Shown: one piece after another, positions 26,503-34,505 of the stretch
How the letters are laid out: every line of letters begins with the position of its first letter
How positions within the stretch are numbered: the first letter of the stretch is position 1
DNA from: Streptomyces sp. NBC_01481
GTDB lineage: Bacteria > Actinomycetota > Actinomycetes > Streptomycetales > Streptomycetaceae
Assembly: GCF_026339995.1 (NCBI RefSeq)
Contig: NZ_JAPEPT010000003.1
Coordinates: 744,001-808,000, forward strand
DNA: 64,000 bases
Direction: 5' to 3'
Made by a program: the position numbers and the translations under genes
The notes under the pieces: generated by a model
Database searches by the model: none
What the model was told of the DNA's origin: nothing
Seen by the model: the letters and a program-made list of their open reading frames with translations, nothing else

Positions 26503-26982
26503 ATGCTCGAGATCGAATACGTACAGGGGGACGCCACCACGCCGCGGGGCAAGGGCGTGAAGCTGATCGCGCACGTCTGCAATGACCTGGGCGGTTGGGG
26601 CAAGGGTTTCGTGCTGGCGATATCGCGTCGCTGGCCCGCGCCCGAGGCGGCGTACCGCCGCTGGCACCGCGAGCGTGCGGGCAATGACTTCGGGCTCGGC
26701 GCCGTGCAGTACGTCCAGGTGGGACCGTATCTGTGGGTGGCGAACATGGTGGGGCAGCGGGGGATGCGGACCGGCAGCAAGGGCGTCCCGGTGCGGTACG
26801 AGGCGATCGACACCGCCCTCGGCGCGCTCGCCGAGAAGGCCGCGGAGCTGGAGGCCTCGGTTCATATGCCGAGGATCGGCTGCGGGCTGGCGGGCGGAAA
26901 GTGGTCCCGCGTCGAGCCGTTGATAGCACAGCGGCTGACGGGCCGGGGAACAGCGGTCACCGTGTACGACCATCAGGGGTGA
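26503..26982 (+). CDS. Macrodomain (ADP-ribose-binding/hydrolase-like) protein
   Basis: 159 residues from ATG 26503. The macrodomain core is clear: IEYVQGDATTPRGKGVKLIAH near the N-terminus, CNDLGGWGKGFV in place of the ADP-ribose-binding loop, and MPRIGCGLAGGKWSRVEPLI as the phosphate-binding loop. These match the Appr-1''-p/YmdB-like class, which removes or binds ADP-ribose. It stands alone, divergent from merR. No toxin ADP-ribosyltransferase (DarT-like) is adjacent, so it is not an obvious antitoxin. Confidence 0.88.
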   Translation: MLEIEYVQGDATTPRGKGVKLIAHVCNDLGGWGKGFVLAISRRWPAPEAAYRRWHRERAGNDFGLGAVQYVQVGPYLWVANMVGQRGMRTGSKGVPVRYEAIDTALGALAEKAAELEASVHMPRIGCGLAGGKWSRVEPLIAQRLTGRGTAVTVYDHQG

Positions 26983-27046
26983 CCGGACGCCGTCCCGGGC
27001 GCAGGGCTGGGTCGGCGTGGCGCGCGCCCGCGCCGGTGGCGCGACA

Positions 27047-27072
27047 GGCGTGCCCACCCCGGTGGGCACGCC
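27047..27072. terminator. Bidirectional hairpin between macrodomain and S1 protease genes
   Basis: GGCGTGCCCACC (27047-27058) pairs perfectly with GGTGGGCACGCC (27061-27072): a 12-bp stem with a minimal loop between two convergent genes. Confidence 0.75.
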
Positions 27073-27091
27073 CGTCATCGCACGTCGTGCG

Positions 27092-28159
27092 TCAGTACAC
27101 GTTCACGCCGTACACGCTCAGCGCTTCCCGTACCGGCTGGAAGATCGCCGAGCCGTTGGTGCCGGAGCAGCCGGAGCTGCCCGAGTGGATGCCCAGTGCC
27201 ACGGAACCGGCGAAGTGCGCGCCGCCACTGTCACCGGCGGCCGAACACACGGTGGTGCGGACCATTTGGTAGACGGGGCCCTCGGGATAGTTCACCGTGA
27301 CGTTCACCGCGGTGACCCTCCCGCTGGTCACATGGGTGGTCGAGCCGCTCTTCCTGATGGCCTGGCCGACGATGGCATTGGCCGAGGTCACGATGTCCTG
27401 GTACGAGCCGTTGTACAGGTTGACCCTGCCGGGGGGCTGGGGGCTGGCGGACAAGTAGCGGACGATGCCGTAGTCGTTGGTCGGGAAGCTCGTGCCCGTG
27501 CGGATGCCGATGGGCATTCCACCGGACGTCGCCGACCAGCTGTAGGCCAGATTGGTGCAGTGGCCTGCCGTCAGGAAGTAGCGGGCCGTGCCCCTGGCGA
27601 CGTTGAAGGCGGCCGAGCAGCGGTAGCCCCCGCCGTAGATCGCGTCGCCTCCTGACACCTCCTTCTTGAAGACGCCCGTCACGCGCTTGATCCGTACTGC
27701 CTCGCCGAGTTCTGCTGCCACGTTCCGCAGCTGGGTCATGGAGCGCACTGAGACCGACGCGTCGGCCTCGACGGCGACCTGGTTGGTGGAGGGGTCGATG
27801 CCCCATGAGGTGCCGGTGATCTTCGCCTGGGTTTCGAGGGTGTCGATGGCGGCCCGGAGTTCCGTGGTGCTGCGCTCCACGAGCTTGGGGCGCGCGCCGG
27901 CGGCTTTCACCGCTTCGGCCGCGGCCGTATCGGTGACGGCGACGACCAACTCGCCCGTCGCGGCGTCGAGATACGACCCGGCGCTGTTGTCGTCGTCGAG
28001 TGCGCGTTCGAGGCTGCTGTCGATGGCGTACTGGGTGGCGGAGGCGGTGACGCCCGGTGTGGGTTCCGGGGCGGCACCGGCGGTGCCCGAGCCCAGGCCG
28101 ACGGCGGGCAGGGAGATGAGGACGGAAAGGCAGATGCGCGCGCGGAGCGTGCGTCTCAT
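27092..28159 (-). CDS. Secreted S1 serine protease, streptogrisin/alpha-lytic type
   Basis: 355 residues from ATG 28159 with AAGGAG upstream. A signal peptide (about 30 residues, ending GTAGAAPEP) is followed by a pro-region of about 130 residues with the alpha-lytic prodomain pattern, then the mature enzyme from about residue 175 (GGDAIYGGGYRCSAAFN). The catalytic triad is visible: His in LTAGHCTN, Asp in TNDYGIV and Ser in AAGDSGGAHF. Cys pairs match streptogrisins. It degrades extracellular protein after autoprocessing. Streptomycetes secrete several such proteases. Confidence 0.93.
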   Translation of the reverse strand: MRRTLRARICLSVLISLPAVGLGSGTAGAAPEPTPGVTASATQYAIDSSLERALDDDNSAGSYLDAATGELVVAVTDTAAAEAVKAAGARPKLVERSTTELRAAIDTLETQAKITGTSWGIDPSTNQVAVEADASVSVRSMTQLRNVAAELGEAVRIKRVTGVFKKEVSGGDAIYGGGYRCSAAFNVARGTARYFLTAGHCTNLAYSWSATSGGMPIGIRTGTSFPTNDYGIVRYLSASPQPPGRVNLYNGSYQDIVTSANAIVGQAIRKSGSTTHVTSGRVTAVNVTVNYPEGPVYQMVRTTVCSAAGDSGGAHFAGSVALGIHSGSSGCSGTNGSAIFQPVREALSVYGVNVY

Positions 28160-28305
28160 GGGGGGCTTCTCCTTCGTACGAGTGCGCTGTGGGGGAGTGC
28201 CGAGAAGTGATGCGGAATGAAGCAGTCCGGTCGGTCGATGTGGCATGGCCCTGTCATGTGTACAGGAGTGTGGGAATACCGGAGCACCCTCCCGGCAAGG
28301 GGGGG

Positions 28306-29226
28306 TCAGGGATGGATCTGCACGGTGGCCGTGCTCAGCCGCCGGACCCCGTGCATCAGGGCGTGCTCGGCGGCCAACGCCACTTTATGTGCCTGCATCA
28401 CTGTCAGCGCGGGGTCGACCACGATCGAGGTCTCCGCCCGCAGCCCGTGCCCGAGCCAGCGCATGCGCACGTCCCCCACGGCCCGTACGCCCTCGACATG
28501 GGACAACGCGTGCTCGGCCTCGTCGATCAGCGCCGGGTCGACCGCGTCCATCAGCCGGTGCCAGACCTCACGGGCCGCACCGCGCAGTACCAGGGCGATT
28601 GCCCCGGTGATCGCGAGCCCGGTCACCGGATCGGCCCACCGCCATCCGAGTGCAGCTCCGCCCGCGCCCAGCAGTACAGCCAGAGAGGTGAACCCGTCGC
28701 TGCGGGCGTGCAGTCCGTCGGCCACGAGCGCGGCCGAACCGATCCTGCGGCCGGTCCGGATGCGGGCCCGGGCCACCCACTCGTTGCCGGCGAAGCCCAC
28801 CAGCGCGCCCCCGGCCACCGCGGCCAGATGACTGACCTCCTGCGGCTCGAACAGCCGTCGCAGCGCCTCGTACCCGGCGAAGAACGCGGACGCGGCGATC
28901 ACCAGCACCACGAAGACGCCCGCCAGATCCTCGGCACGTCCGAAGCCGTAGGTGTAGCGGCGGGTGGCCGCCCGGCGGCCGAGGAGAAAGGCGAGGCCCA
29001 GCGGCAGCGCGGTGAGCGCGTCGGCCGCGTTGTGGACGGTGTCGCCCAGCAGCGCCACCGAGCCCGAGGCGGCCGCGATCACCGCCTGGACGGCGGTCGT
29101 CGCGGCGAGCACACCGAAGGAGAACCACAGCGTGCGCAGCCCCTGCGCCGACCCTTCCAGGGCCGCGTCGATGCGGTCGTGCGGAGCGTGATGGTGGTGA
29201 CCACGGACGTGTCCGAACCCCGTCAT
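28306..29226 (-). CDS. Cation diffusion facilitator (CDF) metal exporter
   Basis: 306 residues from ATG 29226; GTG 29235 in the same frame is possible. The His-rich start (HVRGHHHHAPHDR) binds metal. Six membrane segments follow, with the TM2 and TM5 metal site pattern (LLGDTVHNAADALTA; LVADGLHARSDGFTS). The C-terminal cytosolic metallochaperone-like domain ends in TATVQIHP. It exports Zn2+, Co2+ or similar ions in exchange for protons. A second CDF gene lies at 54.7 kb. Confidence 0.92.
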   Translation of the reverse strand: MTGFGHVRGHHHHAPHDRIDAALEGSAQGLRTLWFSFGVLAATTAVQAVIAAASGSVALLGDTVHNAADALTALPLGLAFLLGRRAATRRYTYGFGRAEDLAGVFVVLVIAASAFFAGYEALRRLFEPQEVSHLAAVAGGALVGFAGNEWVARARIRTGRRIGSAALVADGLHARSDGFTSLAVLLGAGGAALGWRWADPVTGLAITGAIALVLRGAAREVWHRLMDAVDPALIDEAEHALSHVEGVRAVGDVRMRWLGHGLRAETSIVVDPALTVMQAHKVALAAEHALMHGVRRLSTATVQIHP

Positions 29227-29304
29227 GGTCACCACCGTGACACATCAACTAGCTTGCAGCCACTGCCGAAAAGCGGCCTCTGACCAGCTGCGAACGGCTC
29301 GCGA

Positions 29305-30292
29305 CTACTGCCCGGACGCGATCACGGGGTAGTGGTCGCTGAGATTGGTGTACGTGTACGTCCTGCCCCAGCTGGAGACCGACCAGGGCGCGCTCTGCTC
29401 CTTGATCACCTCATTGGTCCAGCCGGCCGGCTTCACGTGCCCGGCGCGGTGCAGGACGTAGTCGAGGTCCTCGCGCGGGTCGTCCGGGTAGCGGTAGTTC
29501 GCGATCGAGTTCTGCTCGGTGTCGAAGGAGTACGGGTGCCCGGTGCGGGTGTCCGCCCCCGTGAGCCCGGCGTCCGCGAGCATCGTGTTGTACTCCGGCG
29601 TCCGCGAGTCGACATTGAAGTCGCCCGCCACCAGGACCTGTTCGGAGGCGGGGATGTTCTTGCCGTCGAGGAAGGCGTCGATCGCCCTGAACTGAAGGCT
29701 GCGCATCTGCGCCGCCTCGCCCGCGTCGCAGCCGGGGTCGGTGGACTGCGCGTGCGTGCCCACGACATGGACCTTCGTGCCGTTCACGTTCAGCACGACG
29801 TACACGAAGCCCTTGTTGGACCACCAGTCGGCACCGCAGGCGTCCTTGTAGACGTACTGCTCCTTGCGCACGATGGGCCACTTGCTGAGGATCGTCACGC
29901 CGCCGTCCTCGGGCGTCGTGGCCGAGTACGAACCGCCCGTCGCGTCCCAGCCGTCCTTGCTGCGCCCCATCACCGGGGTCTGGTACGGGTACTGGGCGGC
30001 GGCCTTCTGCTTGAGCGCGTCCGACGAGGAGTTGTCGAAGGCCTCCTGGACCACGACGACGTCCTTGCCCTGGAAGAACGAGGTCGCGCGGTATCGCGGC
30101 GGCCCGATGGTCCTGGCCCCAGTTGGGGTACAGCGTCTTGCTGAAGAGGAAGGTGTTGTACGTCAGCACCTTCAGGGGCGGGGTCGCCGCCTCGGCGGCG
30201 GAAGCCGCCGGAGCCGTCCCGGTCAGGACGGCGGCGGCGAGCGCGGTGGACAGAGCTGCGCCAGGGATTCGGCGGAGCACGGAGTGCGGCAC
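29305..30292 (-). pseudogene. Secreted sphingomyelinase C-like phosphodiesterase, frameshifted
   Basis: The N-terminal part from GTG 30292 gives a signal peptide and then PLKVLTYNTFLFSKTLYPNWGQ, the start of the neutral sphingomyelinase fold. After IPR the frame is lost inside a CG-dinucleotide run (about 30084-30091) and the rest continues in another frame as TSFFQGKDVVVVQEAFDN to the stop at 29305. That part contains all later motifs: GTHAQSTDPGCD, VAGDFNVDSRTPEY and LSDHYPVIAS, the metal-binding and catalytic His/Asp set of the DNase-I-like fold. Loss of one CG unit exactly explains the break. It could be a true pseudogene, a phase-variable gene or a sequencing error. The intact product would hydrolyse sphingomyelin outside the cell. 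Confidence 0.8.
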
Positions 30293-30438
30293 AGGAACTC
30301 CCAATTCAGGTGGGGGGTACGACCGGCGCGGCACATCAAATCAGCCAGAGTTACCTCCTGGTAATGACCAGGTGCCCACTTTCTTTCCACAACCGAACGA
30401 TCACACCAACTCCCCGGCGCCCGGCTCGCGACACTACG

Positions 30439-31323
30439 ATGGTGAACATGACCGGGGCCGTGTCAGATCCCGTACCGCCACCGCCCGGCGGAGTGCTGTG
30501 GTCCGTCGTCGGCGACATCCGCGAGCTGCTCATGCTGCCCGCCGCCCTCGCCCTCCAGGTCGCCCACCCGGCCGTCGCCGCGGGGGTCGACGAGTACTCC
30601 GTCTTCCGTACCGACCCCTGGGGCCGCGGCGAGCGCTCCCTGCGCTCGCTCCAGCTGTGGGTGTACGGAGGTGAGGCGGCGGCCGAAGAGGGGCGCAGGC
30701 TCCGGGAGCTCCACAAGGCGATCCGGGGCACCGACTCCCACGGCCGCCGGTACCGGGCGCTGGATCCCGAGTGCTACTCCTGGGTCCACGCCACCGGCTT
30801 CCCCGTCTTCCGGCACGCGCTGCGCTATCTGGCGCGCCCGCTCACCGATGCGCAGGAGCGACAGCTGTACGCCGAGTGGCTCCAGGTCGGCCGGATCCTC
30901 GGCATCGACGAGCGGGACATGCCGCAGACGGTCGAGGAGTTCTGGCCGTACTTCCGCAAGAGGCTCGCCGAGGAGGTGGAGGAGACGGCCGTCGTACGCG
31001 AACTGGTCGCCCTCGACGTGACCTTGCCGCCTCCCGACCGGGGGCCGCGGCCCGTCAAAGCGCTGCTCGCGATGCTGTGGCCGATGCTGCTTCCGTCGTT
31101 CGTCCGCTTCCGCCGCTTCCTCACCATCGGGCTGATGCCACCCGAGGCGCGCGACGCGATCGGTCTGCAGTGGACCGCGGAGCAGGAGCGCGCACTGCGC
31201 AGATTCGCCCGGGTCGTACGGGCCGTGGTTCCCGTACTCCCCGAGCGACTGCGCTACCTGCCGATCGCGCGCGAGGCGCGGCGTGCCGTCGGACTCAGTC
31301 GGCCAGTCCGCCGCGTGCGATGA
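30439..31323 (+). CDS. DUF2236 / MpaB-like oxygenase family protein
   Basis: 294 residues from ATG 30439; ATG 30448 is an equally possible start and neither has a clear ribosome site. The heme-binding fold of the latex-clearing-protein/MpaB group is suggested by LQVAHPAVAAGVDEYSVFRTDPWGR, the LxxLH and ECYSWVHATGF elements, and PYFRKRLAEEVEET. Related proteins use heme b and O2 to cleave rubber or modify mycotoxins, while most bacterial members are uncharacterised. The last codons overlap, on the opposite strand, the remnant of a beta-glucosidase gene. Confidence 0.82.
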   Translation: MVNMTGAVSDPVPPPPGGVLWSVVGDIRELLMLPAALALQVAHPAVAAGVDEYSVFRTDPWGRGERSLRSLQLWVYGGEAAAEEGRRLRELHKAIRGTDSHGRRYRALDPECYSWVHATGFPVFRHALRYLARPLTDAQERQLYAEWLQVGRILGIDERDMPQTVEEFWPYFRKRLAEEVEETAVVRELVALDVTLPPPDRGPRPVKALLAMLWPMLLPSFVRFRRFLTIGLMPPEARDAIGLQWTAEQERALRRFARVVRAVVPVLPERLRYLPIAREARRAVGLSRPVRRVR

Positions 31324-31365
31324 CATCCGCGTACCAGCGGGCGCTGTCCTTGAAGGTACGGCGCT
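31295..31365 (-). pseudogene. 3' remnant of a GH1 beta-glucosidase gene
   Basis: The last 22 residues and stop codon of a minus-strand frame read ...KDSARWYADVIARGGL.... This is the typical C-terminal end of glycoside hydrolase family 1 beta-glucosidases, which end near K-x-S-A-x-W-Y. Everything 5' of it is replaced by a short inverted-repeat element. The LacI-type gene next to it (31620-32660) is on the same strand, as in intact LacI-transporter-bgl clusters, so the transporter and most of bgl were probably deleted. Confidence 0.6.
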
Positions 31366-31582
31366 AGGGCCTGTCGTTCGGATCTTGCCGGGTTCGCGTG
31401 CCCTGGCACGCACTCCCCCGTAGCCCTTCGGGCACGGGAGGTGCCCCCATGCCGCGTTGCGTCAGTCGCCGACGCTCCGCGTCGGCTCCATCCTCCGCCT
31501 TGCGATCGCACGCACCACAGTGACATCAGCCGCTCCGCGGCGGGCCGCTCACTGATCCGACCTGATCCAAACGACAGGCCCT
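31366..31582. mobile_element. 217-bp MITE-like element with 19-bp terminal inverted repeats
   Basis: The left end AGGGCCTGTCGTTCGGATC (31366-31384) and right end GATCCAAACGACAGGCCCT (31564-31582) are inverted copies with one mismatch. The interior has no coding frame but strong hairpins, for example GCCGACGCTCCGCGTCGGC near 31468-31486. No clear target duplication flanks it. It lies exactly at the junction of the beta-glucosidase remnant and the LacI gene. Elements with such ends are probably moved by a transposase elsewhere in the genome. Confidence 0.75.
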
Positions 31583-31619
31583 GGGTCGCGAAGTCGAGGG
31601 CAGGACGCCGCGGCGGGCG

Positions 31620-32660
31620 TCAGGCCGAGGCCCGCCGCACCAGTGTCGTCGGGGTGATCACGGAGGCGGGGGCGCCGGAGCCCGGTTCGCCCTCGTTCAG
31701 CACGCGCATCAGCAGCCGGACCATCAACCGGCCCATGCCCTCGATGTCCTGACGGATCGTCGTCAACGCAGGATCGGTCGACTCGACCACCGAGGCCATG
31801 TCGTCGAAACCGACCAGCGCCACTTCCTCCGGCACCCGCCGCCCCCGCTCCCGCAGCGTCCGCAGGGCACCCGACGCCATCAGATCGTTCGCGGCGAAGA
31901 CGGCGTCCAGCTCCGGGCGACGGTCGAGGAGCTCGGCCATCGCCCGGGCGCCGCTCTCGGCGGTGAAGTCGCCCTGGCAGACAAGACCGGGATCGGCGTC
32001 CAGCAGAACATCGCGGTAGCCGTCGATCCGGTCCGTCGCGGAGGTCTGGTCGCGGGGGCCCGCGATGTGTGCGATCTGCTCGCGGCCGAGAGAGACCAGA
32101 TACCGCACGGCCTCGCGTGCGCCGCCCCGGTTGTCGCAGTCGACATAGGGGACGGCGGACTCGGCGGCGGCGCCGGGCCAGCCTGGGCGGCCGCCGAACA
32201 CGGTCGGGACCTTCACCCGGTGGATGATGGAGGGCAGTTCGTCGTCGTTGTGCAGCGAGAAGGCCAGCGCGCCGTCGACATGGCCGCCGCCGAGATAGCG
32301 GGCGATCCGGTCGTAGTCCCCGGGACCCTCCACCCACAGCAGCACCAACTGGGAGTCGTACGCCGTCAGTTCACGGCTGATGCCCCGCACCTGCTGTTCG
32401 AAGAAGGGGTCCGAGAAGATCCGGAACTCCGGCTCGGCGATGATCACCGCGATCGCGCCGTTGCGCCGGGTGACCAGCGTGCGGGCCGCGTGATTCGGTA
32501 CGTAACCGAGCTCCTCGACCGCCTGACGCACCTTGTCGACCAGCGGCGGCCTGACCCCCGCGCCGCCGTTGACGACCCGCGATGCCGTGGCCCGGGAGAC
32601 ACCGGCGCGGGCAGCGACGGCTTCCAGAGTGGGGCGGGAGCCAGTGGTCTGCTCGGGCAA
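31620..32660 (-). CDS. LacI-family sugar-responsive regulator (CebR-like)
   Basis: 346 residues from TTG 32660 with GAGGAG upstream. The HTH reads TLEAVAARAGVSRATASRVVNGG, followed by the hinge helix and a periplasmic-binding-protein-like ligand domain ending in TTLVRRASA. About 70 bp upstream is TGAGAGCGCTCCCA, one base off the 14-bp CebR operator known in streptomycetes (TGGGAGCGCTCCCA). CebR represses cellobiose transport and beta-glucosidase genes. Here only the regulator and a bgl stump remain, so it may be an orphan acting elsewhere, or on its own promoter. Confidence 0.9.
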   Translation of the reverse strand: MPEQTTGSRPTLEAVAARAGVSRATASRVVNGGAGVRPPLVDKVRQAVEELGYVPNHAARTLVTRRNGAIAVIIAEPEFRIFSDPFFEQQVRGISRELTAYDSQLVLLWVEGPGDYDRIARYLGGGHVDGALAFSLHNDDELPSIIHRVKVPTVFGGRPGWPGAAAESAVPYVDCDNRGGAREAVRYLVSLGREQIAHIAGPRDQTSATDRIDGYRDVLLDADPGLVCQGDFTAESGARAMAELLDRRPELDAVFAANDLMASGALRTLRERGRRVPEEVALVGFDDMASVVESTDPALTTIRQDIEGMGRLMVRLLMRVLNEGEPGSGAPASVITPTTLVRRASA

Positions 32661-32729
32661 GGCGGGTGCTCCTCGTCTGCGTCGTTCAGCCGCGTGGGAC
32701 GTACAGGGTATCCGGTCCCGGCGATCTGC

Positions 32730-32743
32730 TGAGAGCGCTCCCA
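32730..32743. promoter_or_regulatory. CebR-type 14-bp palindromic operator
   Basis: TGAGAGCGCTCCCA, 13 of 14 identical to the established CebR box. It is located 70 bp upstream of the LacI gene start and suggests autoregulation. Confidence 0.75.
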
Positions 32744-32811
32744 CCCGCGGTGTCCCGAGGTGAACGGCGTCGCAGTCCCGGCCTGGGACGGCGACGCCGC
32801 ACGCGGGCACC

Positions 32812-34317
32812 TCAGTTGTGGTCGTGATCGTGATCGTGGATCGAGTTCGTCGCGGCGATCTTCTTCCACGACGCGGGCCGGGCGGGCTTCACGCCCGCCC
32901 GCGCGATCCGCGCCCCGGCCGCGGCAGGAGCGCCCGGCTTCGACGGCTGATAGAGCCAGGTGTCGAAGAGCCCGGCCAGCGGCTTGCCGGAGATCCCCTC
33001 GGCGAACTTCACGAAGTCGCCGACCTCGGCGTTGCCGTAGGCGTGCTCGGCCGGCCAGCCCTTGAGGATTGCGAAGAAGTCCTTGTCGCCGACCTCGTTG
33101 CGCAGCGCCTGCAGCGCCAGCGCACCCCGGTCGTACACGGCGATGTCGAACTGCTTGTCAGCGCCCGGGTCGCCCGGCTTGACCGTCCAGAAGGCGTCGT
33201 CGGCCGGGTGCTGTGCGTAGACCCAGTCCGCGAGCTGCTGCGCGGTGCCCTCGTCCTCCTTCTCCGACCACAGCCACTGGCTGTACCGGGCGAAGCCCTC
33301 GTTGACCCAGATGTCCTTCCAGCCGTGGACGGAGACGCTGTCGCCGTACCACTGGTGGGCAAGCTCGTGGACGACCACGGAGACATTCGCGCCGTTCGCG
33401 AACTGGCGCGGGCTGTAGAACGGGCGGGTCTGCGTCTCCAGCGCGTAGCCACTCTTCACGTTGGGGACATAGCCGCCGAGCGCGTTGAAGGGGTACGGGC
33501 CGAAAACCTCGGCCAGCCACTCGGCGACCTCACCGGTCCGCTCGACGCTCGCCCGCGCCGCCCCCGCGTTGTCGCCGAGATCCTTGCTGTACGCATTGAG
33601 GATCGGCAGCCCGTCGGCCGTCTTGTCCGTCGTGATGTCGAACTTCCCGACGGCGAGCGTGGCCAGATATGACGCCTGCGGCTTGTTGGAGCGCCAGTTG
33701 TAGCGAGTCCAGCCGAGCTTCGAACTCTGCGACTGCAGTACGCCGTTGCTGATGGCCTGGGTGCCGTCCGGCACCGAGACGGAGATGTCGTACGTCGCCT
33801 TGTCCAGCGGGTGGTCATTGCTGGGGAACCACCACACGGCCGAGTCCGGTTCCTGGGCCGCGACGCCGCCGTCCGGGGTGCGGTGCCAGGCGGTGTATCC
33901 GCCGATGCTCAGCTCGGAGGGCTTGCCCGCGTAACGGACCACCACCGAGACAGATTTGCCCTTCTCCAGCGGTGCGACAGGAGTGATGACCAGCTCCTGG
34001 TCACCCTCCTTGGCGAATGTCGCCTTCTTGCCGTTGACCCGGACCTCCTTGACCTTCAGACCGAAGTCGAGGTTGAAGCGGCTCAGGTTCTGCTGGGTGG
34101 TGGCGAGAATCGTCGCCGTGCCTTCCAGCAGATCGGTCTTCGGCTGGTAGGTGAGCCTGAGGTCGTAGTGGGATACGTCGTATCCGCCGTTTCCGCTGGC
34201 CGGGTAGTAGGGGTCGCCGATGCCCGGTGCGCCCGGCGAGAAGTCCGCGGCCGATGCCGGGATCGCCAGCACGAGAGAGGCTGCGAGCGCGCTCGGGACG
34301 ATGAGTCTGCGGTGCAC
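32812..34317 (-). CDS. Secreted M1-family zinc aminopeptidase
   Basis: 501 residues from GTG 34317 with GGAGC upstream. A signal peptide of about 23 residues ends in IPASAADF. An N-terminal beta domain is followed by the catalytic motif HELAHQW (about 316-322) with the third zinc ligand in NEGFARY 18 residues after the second His (HExxH-x18-E). The GAMEN-like exopeptidase loop is replaced by SGYALETQTRP. It probably removes N-terminal residues from peptides outside the cell. The C-terminus ends in an alternating His-Asp tail (HDHDHDH), possibly metal-scavenging. It is divergent from the S15 peptidase gene. Confidence 0.9.
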   Translation of the reverse strand: MHRRLIVPSALAASLVLAIPASAADFSPGAPGIGDPYYPASGNGGYDVSHYDLRLTYQPKTDLLEGTATILATTQQNLSRFNLDFGLKVKEVRVNGKKATFAKEGDQELVITPVAPLEKGKSVSVVVRYAGKPSELSIGGYTAWHRTPDGGVAAQEPDSAVWWFPSNDHPLDKATYDISVSVPDGTQAISNGVLQSQSSKLGWTRYNWRSNKPQASYLATLAVGKFDITTDKTADGLPILNAYSKDLGDNAGAARASVERTGEVAEWLAEVFGPYPFNALGGYVPNVKSGYALETQTRPFYSPRQFANGANVSVVVHELAHQWYGDSVSVHGWKDIWVNEGFARYSQWLWSEKEDEGTAQQLADWVYAQHPADDAFWTVKPGDPGADKQFDIAVYDRGALALQALRNEVGDKDFFAILKGWPAEHAYGNAEVGDFVKFAEGISGKPLAGLFDTWLYQPSKPGAPAAAGARIARAGVKPARPASWKKIAATNSIHDHDHDHN

Positions 34318-34505
34318 GGATGCTCCAAGTCGTGGGGGGTGATGATCACTTGGACCCTATGCAGAGCCCGGGCCTCAGTCAGGAGCGAAGCTCGGCCTTT
34401 CACGGGATCGCCATTCGGCCGACATGAACCCGGGTGTCCCAGTCGTCACTTTGATGCGCTGATGGCCCTCTGTCGTAAGGGAGTTGGCCGGAGTACCTTC
34501 CGCCC

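Noticed and set aside
26503..26982. DarT/DarG-type toxin-antitoxin
   Set aside because: Only the macrodomain is present; the neighbours are a MerR regulator and a protease.
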